Assembly: GCA_045133795.1 (NCBI GenBank)
Contig: JBGUUT010000005.1
Location: 1 to 11,029 of the forward strand
DNA: 11,029 bases
From: RGIG8597 sp045133795
GTDB taxonomy: Bacteria > Spirochaetota > GWE2-31-10
Direction: 5' to 3'
A program made the position numbers and the translations under genes. The notes beneath the pieces are model-generated. The model saw nothing but the letters and a program-made list of their open reading frames with translations, had not been told where the DNA came from and did not search any database. Below, in pieces: positions 1-6,897 of the stretch; position 1 is the first letter of the stretch; each line of letters opens with the position of its first letter.

Positions 1-54
1 TTTAGAATCAGAAAAACATTGCGGAGGCGGTTTGTTTTATGTGTCTTTGTGTTT

Positions 55-97
55 AGGGACAGACCTCTATTCCAAAACAAAATCAGGGTCTGTCCCT
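55..97. repeat. REPIN-like inverted repeat (two palindromic arms)
   Basis: The arm agggacagacc at 55-65 is the exact reverse complement of ggtctgtccct at 87-97. This gives an 11-bp stem, extendable by one T-G wobble, around a loop of about 19-21 nt. The right half (72-98) recurs at 1266-1292 with 25 of 27 bases identical. Two inverted copies of a short dispersed palindrome are the architecture of REPINs, which REP-associated (IS200-like Y1) transposases mobilise in many bacteria. No such transposase is in this window, so the family assignment is inference. The structure could also act as an RNA hairpin. Confidence 0.6.
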
Positions 98-177
98 TAT
101 TCATCCGACAAGCTTCTCCTCGTGATGTACAAAAATCGACAGACTGATTTCTTTTTGTAATTTCCTAAATCAAACTA

Positions 178-205
178 TTGACTTTGACTTTTTATTTCTT
201 ACCAT
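178..205 (+). promoter_or_regulatory. Candidate promoter for the PF06541 gene
   Basis: TTGACT at 178-183 (5 of 6 to the sigma-70 -35 box) is followed after 16 nt by TACCAT at 200-205 (4 of 6 to TATAAT), about 37 nt before the start codon. A second TTGACT at 184-189 has no good partner. This is a weak call based on consensus match alone. Confidence 0.3.
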
Positions 206-242
206 GCCGCCTCTTTTTACGACATAAAACTAAGGACTGACT

Positions 243-1229
243 ATGAAAAATAAGACTCTGTCATCAAAAAATTTTGATAAAAAAACAAATTTAGAAGAAG
301 AAACGATACGTCTATTGACTATCACTGATAATACTGAAAAATATGTGCAAGACTACTATAAAAATCATTTGTATGAAAAATCTCCGGATGAAACAAAAAA
401 TGAAGTCAATGAGCTTGTAAATTCTATTCAACGAGCATCTGCCAATTTGGTAAAAGCTTATATAACTTCATCAAGCCTTACAGATGAATTGAAAGCACGC
501 TGGAAAGATTGGAAAAAAAGTAAAAAAAACAAGCTTCCCATTGATTTTCCGGCTAACGGAATAATTGATATTGAAGAGCAAAAATTAAATCATTTTGCTA
601 AAGGGTTAAATTTTTACAAACTCATCTGGTTACTTTTTATCGGTAGTTTCGCCGGCGTGATAGTTGAATCATTATGGTGTATCTTAAAACACGGCTATCT
701 TGAAAGTAGAACCGGTTTGGTTTACGGACCGTTTAATCTTTTATACGGAGTCGGTGCTATCGCAATAAGTATCGCTTTGTACAAATTCCGCAACCACGGC
801 GAGCATTTTTCATTTCTCGGCGGAATTATTGCCGGCAGTGCTGTCGAATACCTTTGTTCTTGGGGACAGGAATTGATTTTCGGCTCGAAATCTTGGGATT
901 ATTCGGAAATGCCGTTTAATGTCAACGGAAGAATCTGTCTGTTGTATTCATTCTTTTGGGGAGTTCTCGGAATTTTGTGGATGAAAACTCTCTATCCGCA
1001 AATAGCAAAATTAATTCTAAAAATTCCTAACCGTATGGGAAAAAGATTCAGCTGGGTAATTTTGACCTTCTTTATAATAAATGCAAGCATAAGTTTTACT
1101 TCCGTTTATCGATGGTCACAACGACTGGATAACGTTGTCGCACAGAATTCTTTTTGGGAAATTATAGATAAGCGTTTTCCTAACGAACGAATGGAAAAGA
1201 TTTATCCTAATATGATATTTAAAAAATAA
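243..1229 (+). CDS. PF06541-type (putative ABC-transporter type IV, CmpB-like) membrane protein
   Basis: Integral membrane protein of 328 residues. The C-terminal two thirds match the PF06541 signature from memory. Residues 127-180 hold a membrane segment with G138-V-I-V-E142, then R156-x-G-x-x-YGPF (161-164) and LYGVGA. Residues 190-250 hold VEY (201-203), then W218-D-Y-S, PFN (224-226), GRICL and FFWG. A last membrane segment lies at about 270-288. The family name is historical: no ATPase or transport substrate is known and none is encoded nearby. Residues 1-120 are charged, helical-looking and probably cytoplasmic, and I do not recognise them. The ATG is supported by AAGGA at 232-236, six bases upstream. 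The gene appears monocistronic. It lies between two copies of a dispersed repeat and converges with argC. Family call fairly sure; function unknown. Confidence 0.8.
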   Translation: MKNKTLSSKNFDKKTNLEEETIRLLTITDNTEKYVQDYYKNHLYEKSPDETKNEVNELVNSIQRASANLVKAYITSSSLTDELKARWKDWKKSKKNKLPIDFPANGIIDIEEQKLNHFAKGLNFYKLIWLLFIGSFAGVIVESLWCILKHGYLESRTGLVYGPFNLLYGVGAIAISIALYKFRNHGEHFSFLGGIIAGSAVEYLCSWGQELIFGSKSWDYSEMPFNVNGRICLLYSFFWGVLGILWMKTLYPQIAKLILKIPNRMGKRFSWVILTFFIINASISFTSVYRWSQRLDNVVAQNSFWEIIDKRFPNERMEKIYPNMIFKK

Positions 1230-1265
1230 TCTTATTTACATCCTCCGGAAGTTTTTTAGTAAATA

Positions 1266-1292
1266 CCAAAATAGAATCAGGGTCTGTCCCTT
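1266..1292. repeat. Second copy of the dispersed repeat (right arm only)
   Basis: These 27 bases match 72-98 with two mismatches (1272 and 1274) and lie in the same orientation, just after the stop of the PF06541 gene. The left arm (agggacagacc) is absent here. The flanking bases before it, a TTTAG followed shortly by CCAAAA, still resemble the surroundings of the first copy, so this may be a decayed element that lost its left arm. The copy lies just upstream of the terminator stem at 1298-1346. Confidence 0.6.
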
Positions 1293-1297
1293 CGTCA

Positions 1298-1346
1298 AAT
1301 AAAATAAAAAAGGAGCGTTTTTTTGTCGCTCCTTTTTTATTTTATT
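1298..1346. terminator. Bidirectional rho-independent terminator
   Basis: A perfect 20-bp stem (1298-1317 with 1327-1346) closes a 9-nt loop (1318-1326). Its core is GGAGCG/CGCTCC and the outer part is A/T only. The T run follows the GC core on the plus strand and the A run gives a T run on the minus strand, so it serves both the + gene ending at 1229 and argC, whose stop is at 1357-1359. Confidence 0.9.
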
Positions 1347-1356
1347 GGCTCAACTT

Positions 1357-2301
1357 TTACACTGACAAACCAAATGTTTCTTCGCAACCAAGCATTATGT
1401 TCATACACTGAACAGCCGCACCGGAAGCACCTTTACCCAAATTATCAAAACATGCAGAAACACTGATTCTTTCATCGTTTCCGCCGACGTAGATTTCCAT
1501 ATAATCAAATCCAGACAATTTATTTGCCGACAAAAATCCGTCTTCAGTTCCTGTTTCCGCAAACGGCATTACTCTGACCATCGGCGAACCGTTATAATAT
1601 TCCGCAAGTATTTCCTGCAAATCTTTGGCTGTTATTTTTTTTGCCAAAAGTTCTGTTTGCAACGGAATGTTTACAATCATTCCACTGTAATAATCGCATA
1701 CAAACGGTTGAAAATTAGGTTTCGCACTCAAGCCCGGAATTGCTTGCATTTCTTTTAAATGTTTGTGCATTTGTCCCATCGCATACAAACGAGGAGCATC
1801 AAAAGCCTTTTCTCTCGCCGAATCTTCATATTGTGCAATTGCCTTTTTTCCTGCTCCGGAATATCCGGAAACAGCATTACAAGCAAACATATAATCTGCC
1901 GGTGCAATTCCGAGTTTTACCAACGGATAAACAATTGACATAAAACCACTTGCATAACATCCGGGAACAGCAACTCGCTTACCTGTAGCTATAGCTTCAC
2001 GATGTTGTTTAGAAAGTTCCGGAAAACCATACGCCCAATCCGGTAAAGTTCTGTGTGCAGTCGATGCATCAATAATACGAACGTTAGGATTTTCCACCAA
2101 GGATACTGCCTCTATTGCTGCCGCATCCGGTAAACATAAAAACGTAATATCAGATTCATTAATAAACTTCTTTCGTACATCTAAATCTTTTCGCTGTTCT
2201 GAAGGAATTTTCAACAATTCAATATCTGTTCGATTTTGAAATCGTTCAAATATTCTCAGTCCGGTAGTCCCCTCACTGCCGTCAATAAAAATCTTTGTCA
2301 T
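1357..2301 (-). CDS. argC: N-acetyl-gamma-glutamyl-phosphate reductase (short, type 2)
   Basis: Cytoplasmic enzyme of arginine biosynthesis. It reduces N-acetyl-glutamyl-5-phosphate to N-acetylglutamate semialdehyde with NADPH. The 314 residues match the shorter ArgC subfamily. The N-terminal nucleotide-binding stretch is IDGSEGTTGLRIF (6-18). The catalytic cysteine is C115 in VPGCYASG. Next come GYSGAGKK (146-153), a conserved H179-K-H181 segment, and a C-terminal DNLGKGASGAA (286-296). I start at the ATG at 2301 because AAAGAG lies 8 nt upstream; an in-frame GTG at 2310 would have no ribosome binding site. It is separated from the upstream same-strand gene pair by a terminator, so it is likely its own unit. 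A weak TTGATT/TAGTGT promoter candidate lies in the gap. No other arg gene is in the window. Confidence 0.93.
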   Translation of the reverse strand: MTKIFIDGSEGTTGLRIFERFQNRTDIELLKIPSEQRKDLDVRKKFINESDITFLCLPDAAAIEAVSLVENPNVRIIDASTAHRTLPDWAYGFPELSKQHREAIATGKRVAVPGCYASGFMSIVYPLVKLGIAPADYMFACNAVSGYSGAGKKAIAQYEDSAREKAFDAPRLYAMGQMHKHLKEMQAIPGLSAKPNFQPFVCDYYSGMIVNIPLQTELLAKKITAKDLQEILAEYYNGSPMVRVMPFAETGTEDGFLSANKLSGFDYMEIYVGGNDERISVSACFDNLGKGASGAAVQCMNIMLGCEETFGLSV

Positions 2302-2309
2302 AACTAACA

Positions 2310-2315
2310 CTCTTT
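2310..2315 (-). promoter_or_regulatory. Ribosome binding site deciding the argC start
   Basis: AAAGAG on the minus strand lies 8 nt before the ATG at 2301. It overlaps the alternative GTG at 2310-2308, which makes that codon an unlikely start. Confidence 0.5.
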
Positions 2316-2372
2316 TAAATTAAAATTGTTGGTACACTACTCTTTAAATATCACAAAATCAACAAAATTAAT

Positions 2373-2407
2373 AAAAAAACGACAATTACACTCTCGCATA
2401 ATTGTCG
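2373..2407 (-). terminator. Rho-independent terminator after the DUF3795 gene
   Basis: On the minus strand, CGACAATTA (2407-2399) pairs perfectly with TAATTGTCG (2388-2380) across a 10-nt loop and is followed by seven T (2379-2373). It lies 9 bases past the DUF3795 stop and isolates argC from the sensor operon. Confidence 0.9.
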
Positions 2408-2415
2408 CTTTCATA

Positions 2416-2757
2416 TTAAAAAGTCATAACATTACTAATTTCTTTTTTCATTTCACATAACGCACTAGAGGAACATTCTTTACAAAAACTTACTCCGTGG
2501 TCTTTACAACAAAAACAAATCGGACATTCACTTATATGAACAAAACGTTTCAATGACGTACAGCCTTCACATCTCAATTCATGTTGCTCAATCCCCTCTA
2601 TTCCCAATTGCTCAGAAATTCTTTCCGCCAATTCAGGCTCTTCTTCCAACTTACGATAAAAAAGCCTACATTCAGCACAACATTTCCCACAAACACCTTC
2701 TAATTCTGCATCATGCGAATTTGCAGGAACTCCGAGGATTTTCAAATCCTCTCTCAA
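2416..2757 (-). CDS. Cysteine-rich DUF3795-type protein
   Basis: Small soluble protein of 113 residues with 13 cysteines: C23, C26, C27, C30, C63, C66, C78, C81, C83, C84, C92, C95 and C101. The order CGxCCxxC, then CxGC, then CPxCxCCxxxGVxxCxxC is that of the DUF3795 family as I recall it. The clusters look like metal or Fe-S ligands. No signal peptide or membrane segment is seen. The start is TTG at 2757, whose last three bases overlap the TGA stop of the hydrogenase-like gene (TTGA), with AGGGG seven bases upstream. No other start precedes the first Cys cluster. This overlap implies translational coupling and a role linked to that sensor, for example as an Fe-S or zinc partner. That role is inference; the biochemical function is unknown. 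Confidence 0.8.
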   Translation of the reverse strand: MREDLKILGVPANSHDAELEGVCGKCCAECRLFYRKLEEEPELAERISEQLGIEGIEQHELRCEGCTSLKRFVHISECPICFCCKDHGVSFCKECSSSALCEMKKEISNVMTF

Positions 2758-4556
2758 TTATTTTCCCCTGCCAATTCAGAAAGTTTATCAATGTTAGTAG
2801 AAATTGTTTCCATAATTTCATAGAAATTATTGTAAACTTCACTTACATTATTTAAGTCATCTATTACAATATTTCCCTTATCGTTAATTTGATTAATTCT
2901 TTCAATCAAATCACTTACCATCGGAGTTACTTTTTCTACCTCCACCGCTGTCTGTTCAGAAAGCTTATCTACCTCATGTGCAACTATCGCAAATCCGGCA
3001 CCGACTTCACCGGCACGAGCAGCTTCTATTGATGCATTTACAGACAAAAGGTGAGTTTGATCTGAAATATCTGTAATAGCAGAAACAATCGGAGTAAAAT
3101 TCTCTGCTACTTTTAACAAGTCGTCATTAGAAACTTTAACATTTCCCATTGCATCTCTGGTTAATGAGAATGAATTATTAATCTCTGCAAAAATAGCTTT
3201 AATACTGTCAACATCATCTTTAATTCGTGAAAGTGTTACGTTCAACTGAGAAATCCACTCTCCTCTTTCTTTCTGCTCTTTACGCAAACGTTTTTCAATT
3301 GTAAACATACAGTTGTCAACGTTATTAATTCCCAAACATATAGCTTTTGCCATATCTTCACAAGTCTCATATCCACAGTGACCGCAATTTAAGAAATCTC
3401 TGGCAATTTCTTTTCCCATTTTCTTATATGTATCTTCAATCTCAGTCTGTGAAACAACGATTTCAGTATTTTTATAAGATTTTCTGGAATATCTTCTTTC
3501 AAAAGGATTATTCTCAACCTCTTGAATAAGTTTTGTTCGCTGTTTCATAAAATTATTAACAGAACCATATTTCTTTTGCTGTTCGGCAACTCTTCGATTC
3601 AATACATCATCAACCTCATCTTGAGATAAGGAATGCAATGCTGCCGGACCGAAACAACAACCTTTTTCACAATTTAAAATATCTACAATTAACGGTACAG
3701 TTCTGTTTGCACGAATATTATTTGATAATTCATGTAAATATTCAGAATAAATAATCGGACCTTCAATCTTACGAATTTTTGTCTGTTCCAAATCCAAGTC
3801 TCGCATTACAGTTTCTTTCAACCCACCCGGACGACAAAATACTACCGCTCGTTCTGCTTCAAAACTATCAAAATCACTGTCTGCAAATGTATTTAAATCG
3901 AAACCTTTAGATGCAATATAACGATCTAAACTTTTATATGTAAGATTATAATTAATATAGTTATTTGTATTAGGGTCTTTAAACTCTGCACTTTTTGCAA
4001 TACAAGGACCTAAGAACACTATTTCACCGGTAAAACCTGTAAAATCTCGTAAATAACGAGCTGTCGCCATCGCCGGACTGTCCACCGGAGCAAGATATTT
4101 TAATAAATCCTGACGATAAAGCTCTAAATAACGAACTACAGCAGGACAAGGCTGTGCAATTACACATTTAGGCTTATTGTTTCGGATATATTCTTCATAT
4201 TTTATTACCGTTAATTCTGCACCAAAACTTACATCATATACAAAATCTGCTTTCAATTGTTTTTTTAGGAATGTAATTATTTTCTTATAATCATCCCCCC
4301 ATGAAGCTGCAACTGCCGGAGCTACAACAAACGCAACTTCCTTATGAGAATTGGAAACGAAATCTTCAAAATCATCCTCAAAATATCTAGCCTCATGGTC
4401 ACAGGCCTCAATACACTGTCCACAAAAAATACATCCTTCATGAACAATTGAAACGTGTTCATTACTCGACGCATCATTACATAATTTTACCGGACAAACA
4501 GCAATACACTTATGGCAATTAACGCATTTCTCTGGATCTATTTTTACCAATTCCAT
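2754..4556 (-). CDS. [FeFe]-hydrogenase-like redox sensor fused to MCP signalling domain (HsfB/group D-like)
   Basis: Soluble 600-residue protein with no membrane segment. Domains in order: two [4Fe-4S] ferredoxin motifs (C11, C14, C17, C21 and C42, C45, C48, C52); an [FeFe]-hydrogenase large-subunit core (about 73-305); a PF04060-like Fe-S motif (C391, C394, C399, C416); a helical linker; and a methyl-accepting chemotaxis tip (about 496-537, containing NASIEAARAGE) followed by a helix to the end. The four H-cluster ligands appear kept: C137 in QPCPAV, C185 in GPCIAK (with K188), and C296 and C300 in LNCEKGC. The proton-transfer Cys preceding C137 is replaced by Pro136, and the tip departs from consensus (GAG for GRG, EVD for EVR). 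This fits a sensory rather than a metabolic hydrogenase. I start at ATG 4556 behind AAGGGTGGA; an upstream in-frame TTG at 4607 is less likely. No maturation genes are in view. Architecture is sure; ligand and output are inferred. Confidence 0.88.
   Translation of the reverse strand: MELVKIDPEKCVNCHKCIAVCPVKLCNDASSNEHVSIVHEGCIFCGQCIEACDHEARYFEDDFEDFVSNSHKEVAFVVAPAVAASWGDDYKKIITFLKKQLKADFVYDVSFGAELTVIKYEEYIRNNKPKCVIAQPCPAVVRYLELYRQDLLKYLAPVDSPAMATARYLRDFTGFTGEIVFLGPCIAKSAEFKDPNTNNYINYNLTYKSLDRYIASKGFDLNTFADSDFDSFEAERAVVFCRPGGLKETVMRDLDLEQTKIRKIEGPIIYSEYLHELSNNIRANRTVPLIVDILNCEKGCCFGPAALHSLSQDEVDDVLNRRVAEQQKKYGSVNNFMKQRTKLIQEVENNPFERRYSRKSYKNTEIVVSQTEIEDTYKKMGKEIARDFLNCGHCGYETCEDMAKAICLGINNVDNCMFTIEKRLRKEQKERGEWISQLNVTLSRIKDDVDSIKAIFAEINNSFSLTRDAMGNVKVSNDDLLKVAENFTPIVSAITDISDQTHLLSVNASIEAARAGEVGAGFAIVAHEVDKLSEQTAVEVEKVTPMVSDLIERINQINDKGNIVIDDLNNVSEVYNNFYEIMETISTNIDKLSELAGENN
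2765..2769 (-). promoter_or_regulatory. Ribosome binding site for the TTG-started DUF3795 gene
   Basis: AGGGG on the minus strand lies 7 nt before the TTG start and inside the last codons of the upstream gene. Its strength and spacing support use of the non-ATG start and translational coupling. Confidence 0.6.
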
Positions 4557-4560
4557 ATTT

Positions 4561-4569
4561 TCCACCCTT
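4561..4569 (-). promoter_or_regulatory. Ribosome binding site deciding the hydrogenase-like start
   Basis: AAGGGTGGA on the minus strand ends 4 nt before the ATG at 4556. It favours this ATG over the in-frame TTG 51 bases upstream, and the ferredoxin motif begins directly after it. Confidence 0.55.
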
Positions 4570-4634
4570 GTTATCAATATTTTATTTATACAAACAGATT
4601 CTTTCAATAACTAAAAAAATAAGATTGTTATTAA

Positions 4635-4663
4635 AATAAATAGCTACCGTTAATCATCGTCAA
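4635..4663 (-). promoter_or_regulatory. Candidate promoter for the sensor/DUF3795 operon
   Basis: On the minus strand TTGACG (4663-4658) is followed after 17 nt by TTTATT (4640-4635), a 4 of 6 match to the -10 box. It lies about 80 nt before the start codon in a very AT-rich gap (4557-4744) where chance matches are common. Confidence 0.3.
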
Positions 4664-4744
4664 AAAAAGCTAATAATCAACTAAAAACATCAGAAAAAAA
4701 TTATTACCGCATTTTTTTAATTATTTTTATTCAATACTGTAAAT

Positions 4745-4772
4745 AAAAAAAACGCCGGAATTATCCGACGTT
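4745..4772 (-). terminator. Rho-independent terminator of gyrB
   Basis: On the minus strand AACGTCGGA (4772-4764) pairs with TCCGGCGTT (4759-4751), with one T-G wobble and a TAAT tetraloop. A run of eight T (4752-4745) overlaps the stem base. It lies just past the gyrB stop at 4789. Confidence 0.9.
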
Positions 4773-4788
4773 CAAATTTTGTACAAAA

Positions 4789-6741
4789 TTACACATCTAA
4801 GTTTTTTACATACTGTGCATTTTTCTCGATGAATTCACGTCTAGGCTCAACTTCTGACCCCATCAACATGGAAATAACCTCATCTGCAGTATATTCATCC
4901 GAAAGCGTTACTTTTATAATATTTCTTGTTGCCGGATTCATTGTTGTTTCCCACAACTGTTCCGGATTCATCTCTCCAAGCCCTTTATAACGTTGAACAT
5001 GAATTTTATCTTCAACCTCTTTATCGTTTTCGTTAATATTATACTCTGCAATTATTTTCTTTATTATTGTATCTTTTTCTTCATCGCTATACGCATAGTG
5101 AACTACTTTTTTAGCTTTGTACTCTATTCTAAATAACGGAGGACACGCCAAATAAACATGACCGCGTTCAATCAAACCTTTCATATAACGATAAAAAAAT
5201 GTCAAAAGCAAAGTTCTGATGTGAGAACCGTCGACATCGGCATCGGCCATGATAATAATCTTTCCGTAACGAAGCTTAGAATAATCAAGCTTTTCACCTA
5301 CACCTATTCCAATTGCCTGAATTACCGGATAAAGCTTATCATTCTCTACAACTCGTGATTCTCCGCTTTTTTCTACATTAAGCATTTTTCCCCACAAAGA
5401 CAAAATCGCCTGTGTCTGTCTGTCACGACCTTGTTTTGCAGAACCGCCCGCTGAATCCCCTTCGACTAAATAAATCTCTGTGTTTTCCGGATTTTTATCA
5501 GAACAATCCGCCAATTTTCCGGGCAATCCCATTGAATCCATTGCATTTTTTCGTCGAGTTGCTTCTCTTGCTCTACGTGCAGCACAACGAGCTTCATAAG
5601 CAATAATACTTTTTTGGATTATCTGCTTTGCAATAGCCGGGTATTGGTCAAAATAATTTGACAATTCACTGTAAACCGTAGAGTCTACAAGCCCTTTGAC
5701 ATCGTTATTTCCCAACTTAGTTTTTGTCTGACCTTCAAACTGCGGATTTTTAATCTTCAAAGAAATTATCGCAGTCAAACCTTCACGAACATCATCACCT
5801 TCAAGCTTTTCACAATTTTTAGTCTGCTGTTTAAGCTTAATCATCTGGTCATTAAAAACACGTGTTAACGCAGTTTTAAAACCAGTTAAGTGAGTACCAC
5901 CCTCGTGAGTATTAATATTATTAACAAATGAAAAAACTTTTTCTTCATAAGATTCAGAATAAACCATTGCAATTTCAACAATAGAATCTTCTTTTTCCGA
6001 TTGAATAAAAATTGTTTCATGCAAAGGCTTTTTCGTTCTGTTTAAAAAATCTACAAATGAAACAATCCCGCCTTCATAGTAGAAATCGGCATTTTTAATT
6101 TTACCTTCATCTTCACTTACACGCTGATCTTCCAAGCGAATTCGAATTCCTTTATTCAAAAAAGAAAGCTCTCGAAGTCTTCTGGACAAGACTTCATAGC
6201 TAGGAACTGTTTCCGTAAAGATTTGAGCATCCGGTTTCCAACAAACTGTTGTTCCGGTTGTATCTGCATCGCCTATTACTTCCAATGTACTGGTACAAAC
6301 ACCGCGAGAAAATGACTGTCTGTATTTTTTTCCGTTACGACAAACCGTTACACAACAACTTTCCGACAAAGCATTTACAACACTCGCCCCTACTCCGTGA
6401 AGACCACCGGAAACCTTATAGTTATCATTATTAAACTTTCCGCCGGCATTCAATTTTGTATAAACAAGCTCTACTCCCGAAAGCCCTGTAGCCTGATGAA
6501 TATCTACCGGAATACCACGACCATCATCGCTTACTTCAAAAGAATTGTCTTCCTTTATCGTTACCGAAATATTTTTACAATATCCTGCTAAAGCTTCATC
6601 TACCGCATTATCAACAATCTCATAAACAAGATGATGTAACCCCTCGATTCCCGTAGAACCGATATACATCCCCGGACGAGCTCGAACGTGCTCGATACCG
6701 TCTAATGCTTGAAGATTGGAAGAATCATATTGTGATGACAT
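4789..6741 (-). CDS. gyrB: DNA gyrase subunit B (type IIA topoisomerase ATPase subunit)
   Basis: ATPase and Toprim subunit of gyrase, which with GyrA introduces negative supercoils. The 650 residues are the usual bacterial length without the enterobacterial insert. The GHKL ATPase shows E41-IVDN45 (general base and Mg ligand), D72 in SDDGRGIP, and GGLHGVGASVVNALS (112-126). The transducer loop has Q338-T-K340. Toprim shows EGDSAGGSAKQGR (427-439), DADVD (500-504) and QRYKGLGEMNP (583-593). R141 aligns with the aminocoumarin-contacting Arg of E. coli GyrB. The wording QAILSLWGKMLNVEK has Ser-Leu-Trp where most GyrBs have Pro-Leu-Arg, and I recall the Trp from treponemes. gyrA is not adjacent, so ParE is the alternative, although the EGDSAGGSAKQGR wording favours GyrB. 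The ATG is supported by AGGA seven bases upstream. The gene has its own promoter and terminator. Confidence 0.92.
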   Translation of the reverse strand: MSSQYDSSNLQALDGIEHVRARPGMYIGSTGIEGLHHLVYEIVDNAVDEALAGYCKNISVTIKEDNSFEVSDDGRGIPVDIHQATGLSGVELVYTKLNAGGKFNNDNYKVSGGLHGVGASVVNALSESCCVTVCRNGKKYRQSFSRGVCTSTLEVIGDADTTGTTVCWKPDAQIFTETVPSYEVLSRRLRELSFLNKGIRIRLEDQRVSEDEGKIKNADFYYEGGIVSFVDFLNRTKKPLHETIFIQSEKEDSIVEIAMVYSESYEEKVFSFVNNINTHEGGTHLTGFKTALTRVFNDQMIKLKQQTKNCEKLEGDDVREGLTAIISLKIKNPQFEGQTKTKLGNNDVKGLVDSTVYSELSNYFDQYPAIAKQIIQKSIIAYEARCAARRAREATRRKNAMDSMGLPGKLADCSDKNPENTEIYLVEGDSAGGSAKQGRDRQTQAILSLWGKMLNVEKSGESRVVENDKLYPVIQAIGIGVGEKLDYSKLRYGKIIIMADADVDGSHIRTLLLTFFYRYMKGLIERGHVYLACPPLFRIEYKAKKVVHYAYSDEEKDTIIKKIIAEYNINENDKEVEDKIHVQRYKGLGEMNPEQLWETTMNPATRNIIKVTLSDEYTADEVISMLMGSEVEPRREFIEKNAQYVKNLDV

Positions 6742-6815
6742 ATTTTATTCCTGTTTCTTTAATTTTTGTAAACTTCTCTTACCATATCAAAAAAATAGCA
6801 AAAAAAATTTTTGCC

Positions 6816-6844
6816 AATATATGAAAAAACGTAATAAAAGTCAA
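6816..6844 (-). promoter_or_regulatory. gyrB promoter (sigma-70 type)
   Basis: On the minus strand TTGACT (6844-6839) and TATATT (6821-6816) are separated by exactly 17 nt. Each box matches 5 of 6 consensus bases, making this the best promoter in the window. It implies a leader of roughly 65-70 nt. A small AT-rich inverted repeat, 6798-6804 with 6808-6814 (GCAAAAA/TTTTTGC), lies near the expected start of transcription and could be a supercoiling-sensitive element, though that is speculative. Confidence 0.75.
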
Positions 6845-6897
6845 GGTTAGCACCAAACGCAAATCCCCCAGCAAAAAGCTTTTATCCACTCAAAAAT

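Larger units (their letters stand above)
1..242. other. Left-edge intergenic region
   Basis: No gene is recognised. Two forward frames are open from the edge (to stops at 145-147 and 158-160). They run straight through the repeat and show no known motif, so they are not called. Bases 128-159 form an imperfect hairpin: TACAAAAA at 128-135 pairs with TTTTTGTA at 152-159. It could be a weak terminator for a gene to the left. The rest is AT-rich leader for the gene starting at 243. Confidence 0.5.

Noticed and set aside
128..159. Hairpin with TACAAAAA/TTTTTGTA arms as a terminator.
   Set aside because: A/T-only stem with a large imperfect loop and a poor T tail; kept only as a remark in the intergenic entry.
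1..160. Two forward reading frames open from the left edge.
   Set aside because: They have no recognisable motif, run through the inverted repeat, and both stay open by chance over a short stretch; no homology can be argued.
55..1292. A complete insertion sequence or composite transposon bounded by the two repeats.
   Set aside because: No transposase is encoded between them, no target-site duplication is evident, and the repeats are only 27 bp.
2754..4556. A metabolic, H2-producing hydrogenase.
   Set aside because: The proton-transfer Cys is missing, a signalling domain is fused, and no partner electron-transfer subunits or maturases are adjacent.
4557..4607. Longer start (TTG at 4607) for the hydrogenase-like protein.
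   Set aside because: The extra 17 residues would sit before the usual ferredoxin N-terminus, and the good ribosome binding site lies inside this stretch.
6798..6814. AT-rich inverted repeat (GCAAAAA/TTTTTGC) in the gyrB leader as an operator.
   Set aside because: Seven base pairs, mostly A/T, with a 3-nt loop; common by chance in this composition.
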